From Tetramitus jugosus (taxonomy: Eukaryota > Heterolobosea > Eutetramitea > Acrasida > Vahlkampfiidae), in assembly GCA_937625935.1 (NCBI GenBank), contig OW569356.1, positions 1 to 64,000 on the forward strand: a stretch of DNA of 64,000 nt, written 5' to 3'. A program made the position numbers and the translations under genes. The notes beneath the pieces were generated by a model. The model made no database searches, had not been told where the DNA came from, and worked only from the letters and a program-made list of their open reading frames with translations. Below are positions 16,751 to 26,800 of the stretch, piece after piece (position 1 is the first letter of the stretch; every line of letters starts with the position of its first letter).

Positions 16751-17965
16751 ATGGAAAAATCAAAACTTCTCCTGAAGAAGGAAAAGGCAGGTCAATTCAA
16801 AGACCTGTGGACCACAACTGTGCGAAGAACAAAAATGATATTCCTTGCCATATGGTCCAGCGTCCTCAAGTTCATCGCAACTTTGTTGGGACAGATTTCA
16901 TTTGGGCAAAAAAATTCATCCATGACCATGGAAGATATCGAGTCAGAATGTAAGAAAGGAAGATTGCTAGTTGTTATTGGAGGAAAGGTTCTCGATCTTA
17001 CCCACTTTAAGTATCACTCTGGTGGTTTCGACACCCTGGAGCAATTTAAAGGCACGGATTGCTCTCTTGTTTTCAACCGGGTTCACAAGATGACACACAA
17101 TATTTCCAAGTTTGTTGTGAGTCAAGTTGTTCCCAAGCCAGAACAACCACAGACAATGAAACAAGAAATAATGGAGGATTCAGATATTCTCAGATCTGAA
17201 ACAAGTACAGAATCTACTCGATGCGTAGTGTACAATGACACCGAGAAACAATTTGGTTCACTTGATTCAACTCACTTTGATACAACCCAACAGCCTGATA
17301 TCATGAGAGAACTCGCATTGTTCACCAAATTTATCCGATCTGACCAATATCCGTGTGTAGCAGGCCGAATAGCGTTTGTAAAGAAATCCTTCTGCTTTGG
17401 TCTCTATTCCAGAATGGGAGATCATCAATCGGCATTTAACGTGTGGACTGATCTTGTTCGGTTCATTCGATATCAGAACGCTCAATGGAGAAATGGCAAC
17501 ATATTTACTACTTTCGTTGCGATATTCCAGGGAACTGAAGTTAATGATGAAGATGAATTTCACGATTTACTCTGGAAACATCTGCAGATCATGCATAATA
17601 TCGATCATGAGAAGAAGAGTACTTGGCCATCTCATATTCCTCAGAACGTACTTGATCCACACTTTTCTTTTGTCATTGCAGGACGTCCATTCTTCCTCGT
17701 AGGTCTACATCCTAATAGTTCCCGGAAAGGAAGAACTTATCATGAGCATGCGATCGTTTTCAACTCCAAGTATCAATTTGATAAACTGAGGGAGTATGGA
17801 ATAATGCAGGATATTTTTGCTATCACAAGAGGAAGAGACCTGAAGTTCAATGGATCGATAAACCCCAATTTGATACCCTTAGATGATTACTCGGCAGCGC
17901 TCCAATACAGTGGAAAGGAACTGACAACCACTTCGAAACTGAACTTTGAAACAAACACGAAATAA
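16751..17965 (+). CDS. Cytochrome b5 domain fused to a YqcI/YcgG (GntA-type) heme-dependent oxygenase
   Basis: The first in-frame ATG (16751) gives 404 residues. Residues 29-52 are a hydrophobic or amphipathic stretch that may anchor the protein to a membrane. Residues 58-123 form a cytochrome b5-like domain, with the two candidate heme ligands His89 (in HFKYHSGGF, a variant of HPGG) and His112 (NRVHKM), spaced as in cytochrome b5. Residues about 183-390 match the YqcI/YcgG family PF08892: YPCVAGRIAF, FTTFVAIFQ, DLLWKHLQIM, FSFVIAGRPFFLVGLHPNSSR, VFNSKYQFDKLREYG, RGRDLKFNGSINPNL and ALQYSG. Characterised members such as GntA are heme-dependent N-hydroxylases of guanidino or amino compounds. 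A fused b5 would supply electrons to the second heme, an unusual arrangement. It is transcribed divergently from the Ebony-like gene and ends 48 bp from the convergent MATE gene. Confidence 0.85.
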   Translation: MEKSKLLLKKEKAGQFKDLWTTTVRRTKMIFLAIWSSVLKFIATLLGQISFGQKNSSMTMEDIESECKKGRLLVVIGGKVLDLTHFKYHSGGFDTLEQFKGTDCSLVFNRVHKMTHNISKFVVSQVVPKPEQPQTMKQEIMEDSDILRSETSTESTRCVVYNDTEKQFGSLDSTHFDTTQQPDIMRELALFTKFIRSDQYPCVAGRIAFVKKSFCFGLYSRMGDHQSAFNVWTDLVRFIRYQNAQWRNGNIFTTFVAIFQGTEVNDEDEFHDLLWKHLQIMHNIDHEKKSTWPSHIPQNVLDPHFSFVIAGRPFFLVGLHPNSSRKGRTYHEHAIVFNSKYQFDKLREYGIMQDIFAITRGRDLKFNGSINPNLIPLDDYSAALQYSGKELTTTSKLNFETNTK

Positions 17966-18013
17966 AAACATCAGATCTTGTAAAATCATTAGGCTGCTTT
18001 TTATCAGTAAATA

Positions 18014-19555
18014 TTAGGCATTTATTACATAGGTTTCCTTCTCTTCTTGCTCGACCCTCGCAAGAGCGACCTTTGCTTCTTTTCTGAAATTAATTCGCAT
18101 CAGGTACATAATTTGTAATACCGTCATAATGACCAATCCTGACGCAATTCCCAACCAAATACCGCGCAATTTGAGCTTGTAGCCAAAAGCAAAGAGAAGT
18201 CCAACGGGAATACCAACGATATAGAACGCGATAAGGTTGGCTATCGCTCCAATATATTGCAATCCCATTCCTCTGAGAACACCTCCTAATGTTGTCTGTA
18301 TTCCATCAAATACTTGATACATAGACACGATTGGAAGTACCGCAGCCGTTATTCTGATAACTGTTTTGTCTTTAGTAAATATTTTACCAACATACTCCCT
18401 CAACAAAAAGAGACATAGTCCATTGACCACAGTGTAAGCAATTGCAAAACTTGCGCATATGTAAACAGCTACCTTTGCTCGGTGTGGTTCATTTAGTCCC
18501 AATTTGGTACCAACACGAACACAAGCAGCAATTCCTATTGAGAATGGAAACATAAATGTAACGAGCATGATAGTCATAATGATGGAATGGCTGGCCAAAA
18601 ACTTGTCACCCAAAAAACCAACAAACAACGCTGTAACTTCAAATCCCCAAATCTGTAAGCACTCCTGAAAGGAACCAGGAACAGCCAGTTTAAGAATTTC
18701 GTACATATCACGCAATCTGATTGTTTCTCGTACATCACTCAGTATTGATCTAGTTGGGACACCTTCCTCTCCTGTTTCGTTTTCTTTTTTTCTCCACTCT
18801 AACCGAATAGTATAGCTCGACAAACTGATGCAAATGATTATTTTTGTCAAAGACGTTGCTAACCCGCTTCCAATAAATCCTAACGCTTGGTACTTAATAC
18901 CTCTCACCAAAAGAATATTTAAGATGATATTGATGATATTTGCCAGCAGTCCATTCAGCATGGGAAATATCACTACACTTTGTGACACTAAATACCGATT
19001 CGCTATGGAAGAGATACAAAATGGATAGAGTCCAATAGCATTCCAGCGAACAAACTTACCGGCCAAGTGAGCAATATGTGGATCCTGACCCAGCAGAATC
19101 AGAATTTGTTCACTGAACAGAAGCAACAATAATATAGGAAAGGCAGTCAATAACACAATAATAGATGATCGATAAAGCACTAACTTTTTCAATCGCTCAT
19201 TGCCCGCTCCCTCAGCCTGACTCACTAATGTTTCCATTGCCGATAACAATCCAACTGGAAAATATTGGAGGCAAATTGTGTAGGCATTGCCCAGGGATGC
19301 AGCAGAGAGATAATCACCTCCTAAATGTCCCACAAACCAGACATCCACCATGCCCAAAGTTGACTCACAAATGGATGTTATCACTAGAGGCCAGAACAGA
19401 CAAAATAACTCCCATAGTTCAGACCGACCATACAACCTGAACAAAGTCAAAAGACTTGGCGGTTTTTGTTTTAATCTTTGTTTGTTCGCCGGCAGCAAGG
19501 AAGAACGCTCTTCTATTCCCGCTTCTGATTCTTCGATTATGTGCTTGGTTGTCAT
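18014..19555 (-). CDS. MATE-family multidrug/metabolite exporter
   Basis: The ATG at 19555-19553 gives 513 residues, normal for eukaryotic MATE proteins. After a charged cytosolic N-terminus of about 45 residues come two six-helix halves (about 47-250 and 290-495), joined by a hydrophilic loop (LEWRKKENETGEEGVPTR). MATE hallmarks include WPLVITSICESTLGMVDVWFVGHLG in helix 1, SAMETLVSQAEGAGN between helices 2 and 3, and VLRGMGLQ in the second half. These antiporters use H+ or Na+ gradients to extrude cationic or polar organic compounds. Its place next to the amino-acid-activating and N-oxygenating genes suggests export of their product; that is inference. It is convergent with the b5-oxygenase gene. 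Confidence 0.9.
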   Translation of the reverse strand: MTTKHIIEESEAGIEERSSLLPANKQRLKQKPPSLLTLFRLYGRSELWELFCLFWPLVITSICESTLGMVDVWFVGHLGGDYLSAASLGNAYTICLQYFPVGLLSAMETLVSQAEGAGNERLKKLVLYRSSIIVLLTAFPILLLLLFSEQILILLGQDPHIAHLAGKFVRWNAIGLYPFCISSIANRYLVSQSVVIFPMLNGLLANIINIILNILLVRGIKYQALGFIGSGLATSLTKIIICISLSSYTIRLEWRKKENETGEEGVPTRSILSDVRETIRLRDMYEILKLAVPGSFQECLQIWGFEVTALFVGFLGDKFLASHSIIMTIMLVTFMFPFSIGIAACVRVGTKLGLNEPHRAKVAVYICASFAIAYTVVNGLCLFLLREYVGKIFTKDKTVIRITAAVLPIVSMYQVFDGIQTTLGGVLRGMGLQYIGAIANLIAFYIVGIPVGLLFAFGYKLKLRGIWLGIASGLVIMTVLQIMYLMRINFRKEAKVALARVEQEEKETYVINA

Positions 19556-19815
19556 ATCTTTGTTGTGGTTCAGAATTCACCCCAGTGGCTGGAGAAGATT
19601 TATTCTGAATGAGCAGCAAAACAACATTCAGAACTCCGGATCTCCTGCTGCAAGATTTTCTCTCCGAGTGCATTTTGTATCCGCACCAAAAATTGAACAT
19701 TCAACAAACATTTTTTCTCCGTCAAGACTCTGCCCGAACTCGCGCGCAAGAAATTGTCAAAAAATAGCTGAAGCATCAAGCAAAAAATCACCGTCACAAA
19801 AAACTACTTAAAGAC

Positions 19816-21873
19816 ATGGATCGCTTACAGTTACTCAAACAGCTCTTTGAAGATGGGTTCATTGGACACGAAGAATTTATCACCAGAAAAACTCAACTGA
19901 TTGATGACTTGACTTTTACTCGTTCCTCTCCTCTCAACAACAACATCAACAGTCATCATGCTGCAACAAACCTAAAAGATGTGAACATCACCACCACGAT
20001 TAACCCTCGATCAACACATGACGCCGATGACCTTCCCTTATCCCCCAAAACACCTGATTTATTGTTCGAGTCATTTTTTCCCGATTCCCCGATAACTACC
20101 TCCTGTGCGGCATCTACGGTTGATCCGTTCCCGCCTCTTCTCTCTCCATCGTCACCCTTTTTTACTGATCTTTTGTGTGCTCCTACGAGTACATGTGCAA
20201 CTACGACAAACACAACAACAGCATCACTAGGTTCATCCACTACTGTTGTTGAGGGTGATAACGATGACTGTGCTGCTTTTTTATTGTACGATGATATTTT
20301 GACATCGGATTGTCAACATCGGACTCAAACGACTGTTGCTTGCCATGACAATGATCATGGTGTGACTGTTGCTGAAAAAACAAGAGACGTTGAAAAGTCA
20401 AAAGACTCTACTGCCAGTAGTACAACTACCACTACCATTGACTCTGCACTCTCTCATGATGACCTCCTTGCTCTATCTCCATCATTGTCACCAATCTCTT
20501 CATCACAAGTCACACCGGGAACTCTGTTTGAAATGTCTGTCGAACAAAAGAAACAAATGATTGAAAAATTGAAGCAGTTAAGTCGTGTTTCTCAAGTCAA
20601 AATTTTGCAATTTTTGCAAATGAAATCACCCTCTCAATTACAAAAGAATGACTCATTGGACGAGTATACATGTGATTTGGGATGTGTTGACAATCAGACA
20701 TGTTTGACCTTGTATCATATGATTACAGAGTTGGAAATGTTGGAGCTCTATCAATCCAATGTACAATACTATCAACAGCAACAGCAACAACAGCAACAAC
20801 AGTACTTTCCATTTTATTCTGCATTTGCAACAATGAATCCCTCCATGGACTTGGCCTCCTCCTATTCCAACAACCTACAACCATGGTACAATCAGAGTCA
20901 ATACTCGAGCAGTATGCCCAACATGATGATGATGAATACTCTCGAAACTCCTCAACCAGAGAACAATAATCAGAGTAAAAAGAAGAGACGGAGAAACGTA
21001 CATGACAAGGATGACGATGATGATGAACAAGAAACTGTAAACAAGAAGCAAAGAATGAATACGAACGGTGATCAACAGAGTGAACAACTACCAAAGAAGA
21101 AGCATGCTTCAGATGAGTGGCCATTGATTGATAGCTGCTCTCATGACCATCAACCAGTTTCTCACTTGGATGCAAGTGATGTGTGCTCATTTATGCTTCC
21201 CACTACAACAATGAACTGTGAACAAGCACTTTGGAAGCCCAGCAAGACTTCTCCATCACAGCAGTTGACCTCAGACACCACCACCCTGTACACAAACCCT
21301 TCATGCAGTGATACAGTTGACTGTGGGTCCTCATTGCATCCACCTGAGAACAATCAAGAAGATCCAGCCAAGAAGAAATTCACCATCACGCTTGAAATTC
21401 ACACCTTTGACAAGGCTGATGACACCAACAAGCCTTACCATTGTGATACATGTGGAAAGCGATTCAAGGATCGATCCAACTTGGCCAAACACATTAGAGT
21501 TCACACCAAGGAAAAGCCATTCACATGTGACATCTGTGGCAACAGTTATGCACATTCTCAAACTTTAAGGGAACACATGTTTGTTCATCGAAAGGATGAA
21601 CATGACAACACTGTCGCAGCCAAGCCGTTCCAATGTACATTCAAATCATGCAACAAGACATTTGCAAATGAAGCAAACCTACGAAGACATATGAGGACAC
21701 ACACCAAGGAACAACCATACGAGTGTCACTTGTGTGAGAGATCCTTTTCACAGAGCGGTAATCTGAAGACACATCTGAAACTGGTGCATCAACTCATTGT
21801 GGACAAAATCACAAAGAAGGAACAAAAGCACAAGCGGATGCTCAGGCTTACCAAGAGCTTGGATATGGAATAA
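19816..21873 (+). CDS. C2H2 zinc-finger transcription factor-like protein with four fingers
   Basis: The ATG at 19816 opens 685 codons. The N-terminal 20 residues (LQLLKQLFEDGFIGHEEFITRK) form a short helical motif. A long Ser/Thr/Asp-rich low-complexity region follows, with a poly-Gln run at about residue 319 and a basic patch KKKRRR followed by an acidic run at about 391-410, a likely nuclear signal. Four C2H2 fingers start at about residues 541 (YHCDTCG), 569 (FTCDICG), 605 (FQCTFKSC) and 635 (YECHLCE), each with paired Cys and His and TH/VH-type linkers. Tandem fingers of this sort bind DNA sequence-specifically. The target is unknown. It is convergent with the next gene, with 38 bp between the stops. 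Confidence 0.9.
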   Translation: MDRLQLLKQLFEDGFIGHEEFITRKTQLIDDLTFTRSSPLNNNINSHHAATNLKDVNITTTINPRSTHDADDLPLSPKTPDLLFESFFPDSPITTSCAASTVDPFPPLLSPSSPFFTDLLCAPTSTCATTTNTTTASLGSSTTVVEGDNDDCAAFLLYDDILTSDCQHRTQTTVACHDNDHGVTVAEKTRDVEKSKDSTASSTTTTTIDSALSHDDLLALSPSLSPISSSQVTPGTLFEMSVEQKKQMIEKLKQLSRVSQVKILQFLQMKSPSQLQKNDSLDEYTCDLGCVDNQTCLTLYHMITELEMLELYQSNVQYYQQQQQQQQQQYFPFYSAFATMNPSMDLASSYSNNLQPWYNQSQYSSSMPNMMMMNTLETPQPENNNQSKKKRRRNVHDKDDDDDEQETVNKKQRMNTNGDQQSEQLPKKKHASDEWPLIDSCSHDHQPVSHLDASDVCSFMLPTTTMNCEQALWKPSKTSPSQQLTSDTTTLYTNPSCSDTVDCGSSLHPPENNQEDPAKKKFTITLEIHTFDKADDTNKPYHCDTCGKRFKDRSNLAKHIRVHTKEKPFTCDICGNSYAHSQTLREHMFVHRKDEHDNTVAAKPFQCTFKSCNKTFANEANLRRHMRTHTKEQPYECHLCERSFSQSGNLKTHLKLVHQLIVDKITKKEQKHKRMLRLTKSLDME

Positions 21874-21911
21874 AATACAATCTAATTAATTTATTGTTCG
21901 CTTACAGGTCA

Positions 21912-23639
21912 TTAATGTTGTTGATGTTGGATACCACTGCCGTAAGCAGCAGGGTTGCCGCCATAGTTGACTTGACCGTGAGGCTGTTGTTGATATGGTT
22001 GACCATACTGATTCTGTGAATAGTTTGTTGCAAAGAATTGTTGCTGTTGTTGTTGTGCTTGCTGTTGTTGTGCCTGTGGGTTGACATGGTTGTTGTTCTG
22101 ATGAGTCAATGTCATATTGCCCAATGTTGGTGGTGATGAGACGACATTCATGGTGGCGTTGGTGGATGGAGTTGGGTTCATTGATGATGATGATGATGGC
22201 ACTGGGGAAGAGGAAACAGGTGAAAGAACACGTCTGAATGATGGTGATGTTTGATCTTCTCCTGATCCACTGTTACCTCCATTATTATTATTAACTCCAT
22301 TGTTGACATTGTTGACTGCAGGAGATGCACCTGTTGTTGTTGTTGTGGTAGCATTTAATAAATTATTGTTGTTGTTGTTGTGCTTAGTCAATGGTTGTGC
22401 TTGCTGAGACATGCCACTATTGTTGTTTTTGTTGTTATTGTTGATGTTGATGGAAGATGCGAGATGAATGGATGCATCTGCAAATCCTGTATAGTCACTA
22501 TGCATGGAATGGACGAGAGGCAAGTTGTCATTTGTGTCAAACAAAAAGTCACTTGCAGTATTGTCATTGGTTTGTGGCAAGAAGACTCCACTGTTCTGCA
22601 TCATGTTGTTATTATTATTATTATTATTATTGAACATTGGCTGTTGTTGTTGTTGTTGTTGCTGAGATGGTTGTTGTTGTTGTCTCATCGGCAACATGTT
22701 GCTTTGACCTGCATGAACAACTTGCTGTTGTCTCATGAGCTGCAATTGTTGTAATTGTTGCTGCAGTTGATAGTCAGAAATCATGTTGGGGCTTATGTTT
22801 CCACCACCCATCGTAGCTACACCACCAACACCACCACCATTGATACCACCAGCACCCATCATCATTGAATTTCTCGAGGAAGCAGCTGTAGGGACGTGAA
22901 TGGCGCCAATTTTTTGTTCAATGCGCAAAATCATTTGGTTCAAGAAATTTCTATGGCTCTGAGATAAGCTTCGATCGACATCCATTTGATTTTTCATTTG
23001 GATGACTTGTTGTTGAAGTGAATCAACTCTCTGACTCAACTCATCTATATTACCAGCACCAGCACCACCAGCACCAACAACACCATTATTGTTGAGAACA
23101 CCTGTTGCTGTTGTCAGTTGAGTTGGAGTAGATGATGATGAGGAATGATGATGATGATGTGATGATGATGGTGAGTGATTAAGGTGCATGTTCAATGGTT
23201 GTTGTTGTTGTTGTAATGGGTGCATCTGTTGTGGTGCTTGTTGCTGTGGATGGAATGATGATGATGGTTGTTGTACTTGTACTTGTGGATAAGAAGTTGG
23301 GACAAAATTAGGATGATTGTTGTTCATGAAGCTAGCTCCCATGGCTGTGGTGGGTCCATGATGGTTGTTGTTTTGTTGAACACCAATTGGACTGGAGCTG
23401 TGGTTAAAGTGGGAGGATGTCATCATATTGTTGTTGTTCAACGGTACTTGATTCCCCATGGTGGTTGGAGGGTGATATTGTTGGCCATTATTCATCAAAT
23501 AGGAGGATTGGTTTGGGTTGTTCTGAGGAATGTAGTTGGACATTTTGTTGTTCAGGTGGAAGTTTGTTCTTTGTTTTTCTGATGATGATTTTGGGTCTGC
23601 TGATTTTTCTCGTGTAGAAAAAGTCAGTTTGTTGGTCAT
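21912..23639 (-). CDS. Q/N-rich low-complexity protein with a central coiled coil
   Basis: The ATG at 23639-23637 opens 575 codons dominated by Gln, Asn, His, Ser and Met, with many homopolymer runs coded by TTG/TTA-type trinucleotide repeats. The only segment with normal composition is about residues 198-255 (NIDELSQRVDSLQQQVIQMKNQM...), a predicted coiled coil. No enzymatic domain is visible. Such prion-like composition is common in transcription co-regulators and RNA-granule proteins, but no specific role can be assigned. It shares a 260-bp divergent upstream region with the giant RNF213-like gene. Confidence 0.75.
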   Translation of the reverse strand: MTNKLTFSTREKSADPKSSSEKQRTNFHLNNKMSNYIPQNNPNQSSYLMNNGQQYHPPTTMGNQVPLNNNNMMTSSHFNHSSSPIGVQQNNNHHGPTTAMGASFMNNNHPNFVPTSYPQVQVQQPSSSFHPQQQAPQQMHPLQQQQQPLNMHLNHSPSSSHHHHHSSSSSTPTQLTTATGVLNNNGVVGAGGAGAGNIDELSQRVDSLQQQVIQMKNQMDVDRSLSQSHRNFLNQMILRIEQKIGAIHVPTAASSRNSMMMGAGGINGGGVGGVATMGGGNISPNMISDYQLQQQLQQLQLMRQQQVVHAGQSNMLPMRQQQQPSQQQQQQQQPMFNNNNNNNNNMMQNSGVFLPQTNDNTASDFLFDTNDNLPLVHSMHSDYTGFADASIHLASSININNNNKNNNSGMSQQAQPLTKHNNNNNNLLNATTTTTTGASPAVNNVNNGVNNNNGGNSGSGEDQTSPSFRRVLSPVSSSPVPSSSSSMNPTPSTNATMNVVSSPPTLGNMTLTHQNNNHVNPQAQQQQAQQQQQQFFATNYSQNQYGQPYQQQPHGQVNYGGNPAAYGSGIQHQQH

Positions 23640-23899
23640 ATGTCGAATGTGAGGTGGAGAAAATTGTGTGATGTGTTATCAAGAGGATTTCTGCTTCTTT
23701 TTCTGCTCTTCTTTACAGCAGGAAAATTGTAACAAAGTCCTTTTTTGGCCAAACTCAGTGGGTTGTCCTCCTGCAGAAAAAAGAGTCTGAGGATGTCGGC
23801 CAAACCTTCAAAAAACGACAACCACCACAAAACCAGAAAAAAAGAACACATCAGAAAACACAGCGACGTTGCATCACATTGCCTGTACATTAGAAAAAA

Positions 23900-26800
23900 A
23901 TGAGTTATCGAAAGCATATCCAGCACGCAGAGGATTGTGAATATTTTTGTACCTGGTTGTCGTACCATGGATATAGGAACAAAAAGGCTGTGGATGAGAA
24001 TTGGAACGCAAAGGAATTAGAGACGGGCAGAGTTCTCGCTCGAGTTGTCAAAAAATTTGACACGCACAATTTCCATGTCTCTGAAAATTTAGCAAAGGTG
24101 AGTTGACCTATCATAAATTAACTTACATGCAATGCTTATTGATGTCTAACACAATTGAAACGAAAACAGAAAGCCAACTTTGAAGAGTTTTCCAAGTTGT
24201 GTAAGAAACACAAGTTAACTGTTCTGTGGGATCCAAAGAAAGCCTATTATGGTGATAAGGTTGAAATAGATCTGGTATGTAGTTGTTTTGTTCATGTGGT
24301 GTAGGTGGATAGCATGCTGACACATTATGATATAGGTTCTCCAAAATCTCATCGAGTTGTGCCTGTCAACAAAACTAAAAGAAAGCGAGGAAAATTCAGG
24401 TCTTTTGTCGAGAGTGAAGGCAGGAATTGGAAGCGGATTTCGGAAGTTGACTTCTACGGTCAGTACGATATTGGAGTCTGGGGATGAATGGAGTGATATG
24501 ATTGAGCACTTGCAACAATGCCAACAAGGAAGAGCTTTGGATCTGCACATAATTAACAGGGGTATCAAATGTGTGGACGGGAGATTAGATTATTTATTCG
24601 ATGGAACCAAAGGACCATCATCCACTGCTGGAAGGTATTGTTTGGAGCTATGGCAAAGTATCGAAAATATGCCAAGAGGACCACTCATTTGTTACCTCTT
24701 GTTGAAGGCTCAAGTGTATTTAGGTTGTTCAAATAGAAGAGAGGAGTATGATAGTACTTTTTTGACGCTTTTGCAGTGGCTTTGCCACAATCCACGATTG
24801 ATTGCCGAGATTCCATTCACTGATGTCTTTCAGCAGCTTCAAAAGTTAAGAGCGAAGCTGACACCTGAAACAGACTTTATTGTGACAATTATATGCATGA
24901 CGCATGAAACACTAACCACCAACACCAACACGAAAGCCAAAGAGATGTGGTATAATTTTCAATTAGGACGAAGGAGGGTTGACTATCGATTGGTATTCAC
25001 TGAAGTTCCATCTTTTGCAAGGATGCATATTGATATATTTGCTCCAAATATGTTCCCTAAACTGCAAGTCCTTCCTGATCAAGTTCCTGATTTATTTTAT
25101 CAGTTGTCAGCTTTCAGAGAGATTTTATCAGGAGTTAATCTTGAGAACCTTGCAGAGAGACTCGCGACTGACCACATGACAGAAGATAACTTCTCATCAA
25201 GTATTGCTCCCATTTCAGCTCTTTGTGCTCAAAATTATAGTCTAATGGAAAAGTGTGCAAAAAAGATGTTCGAACAGCATTATGCGAAAAAATCGTTTGT
25301 CGAGAGTGTATTTTCAACTTTTTCTGGGTTAGATAGCTCGTTGTGCAGGTCAATAATGGATTGCTATGTTTCTGCATTCAAGGACAACATCCGAAAGATG
25401 AGAGTTGATCAGTTTATGTTTGGATATACATTGTTGCCTGAGAGAAATGTATTGTTGGTGCAAGATTTTATTCAACACACTATTTTGACTTCAAACGAAT
25501 TGAAAGGCGTTGTTGAGAGCTACTTGTGTGTGGATGATTCAATAAGTTCTCCGGACAGAATGAAATCCATTTTGACAACTCTGATCTCAAAAAGCAAAGA
25601 CTACACGGACTCATTTTTGTTCATTCCATTGCATTGCACAGAATATTCCAAGATGTTTGAACCATTCGAGAATATTCTATTAGAGATTAACAACCATTTG
25701 AGGGAATTCTTTAAGCAACATCAAAATGGGTTCAATCAAATGTTTACCAAAATTTGTAGTATCAAGCGAGAAGAGAAAGAGTTTGGGAGATTGTTTTATC
25801 TATTGATCAATAGTTTCTTGGGTGTTTATTTTGAAACACAAATGACTGGAGGATCCTCTCTGCATAATCTCATGAATATCATGGGTATTCTCGAAAAGGT
25901 TCAGAGCAGAAGTTCAGTTCATCTCATCGTGTTCAATTCTGCGCTGATGGCCTGTTCCAAGCACATTAGGAACTTAAGATCTGAACCGTACGTGTATATT
26001 CGAACAGGAAAAGGTATTGCTCCATTCATTTCGACATGGAAGAACACTAAGAGCAACGACAAATCACTGATAGCCCAACAGTACAACAATGCGTTCGAGC
26101 AGTACATAAGGAGTATCTATGCAGAGCTTATTGAAGAGGTAACAATGGATGGTGAGTTACTACAAATTGAGGAGCTATTACAGTTGAGAAAAAATTTACC
26201 ACAAGTAGTAGAGCTCTGCAATGCGATTGGCATTAATTCACGATTCGATGGCCAAGTTAAAGATCTACACAATGAACTACAAGTGGCAGAGCGAACTCAT
26301 AAAGGATTAAGCACCCTACTCAATTGGTTGAGGGAGCATAAGTTTGGAACACTAAGAGAGATTGCTAATTCACCCTTGAAACCAATTGAAAACACAAAAA
26401 CGAGCTTAGGTGACTTAAGAGAAATGATACAAGAGACAGAGCAGAGACTAGCAGCTATTTCTGAAACAAAAGATGATTTACTGTACTTCATTGAGAGAGA
26501 GAGTTTATTGTTCCAAGCAGTTCTGAGGACCAAGTTGTCTAACCGAGAAACAAGTTTGAGAACACTCAATAGTTGTATCAGAGAAACTGTTTCGTTCATA
26601 TCTGCATTGTTTGATAACGATCAAATGACAATCAAAAGTTTGGAGGATGTAAATATTGACAGAGTTATCAGAAACATTAGACAGGCTAAAAGAACATTAG
26701 AGAGCGAGTTGTCTATTATCAAAGAGCGCTTCAGCAAAGGTTCTGTTAAGGTGTTTAACATTGATAAATTTGCTGCAGCTTTGAAGTTAAAAGAGTTGAG

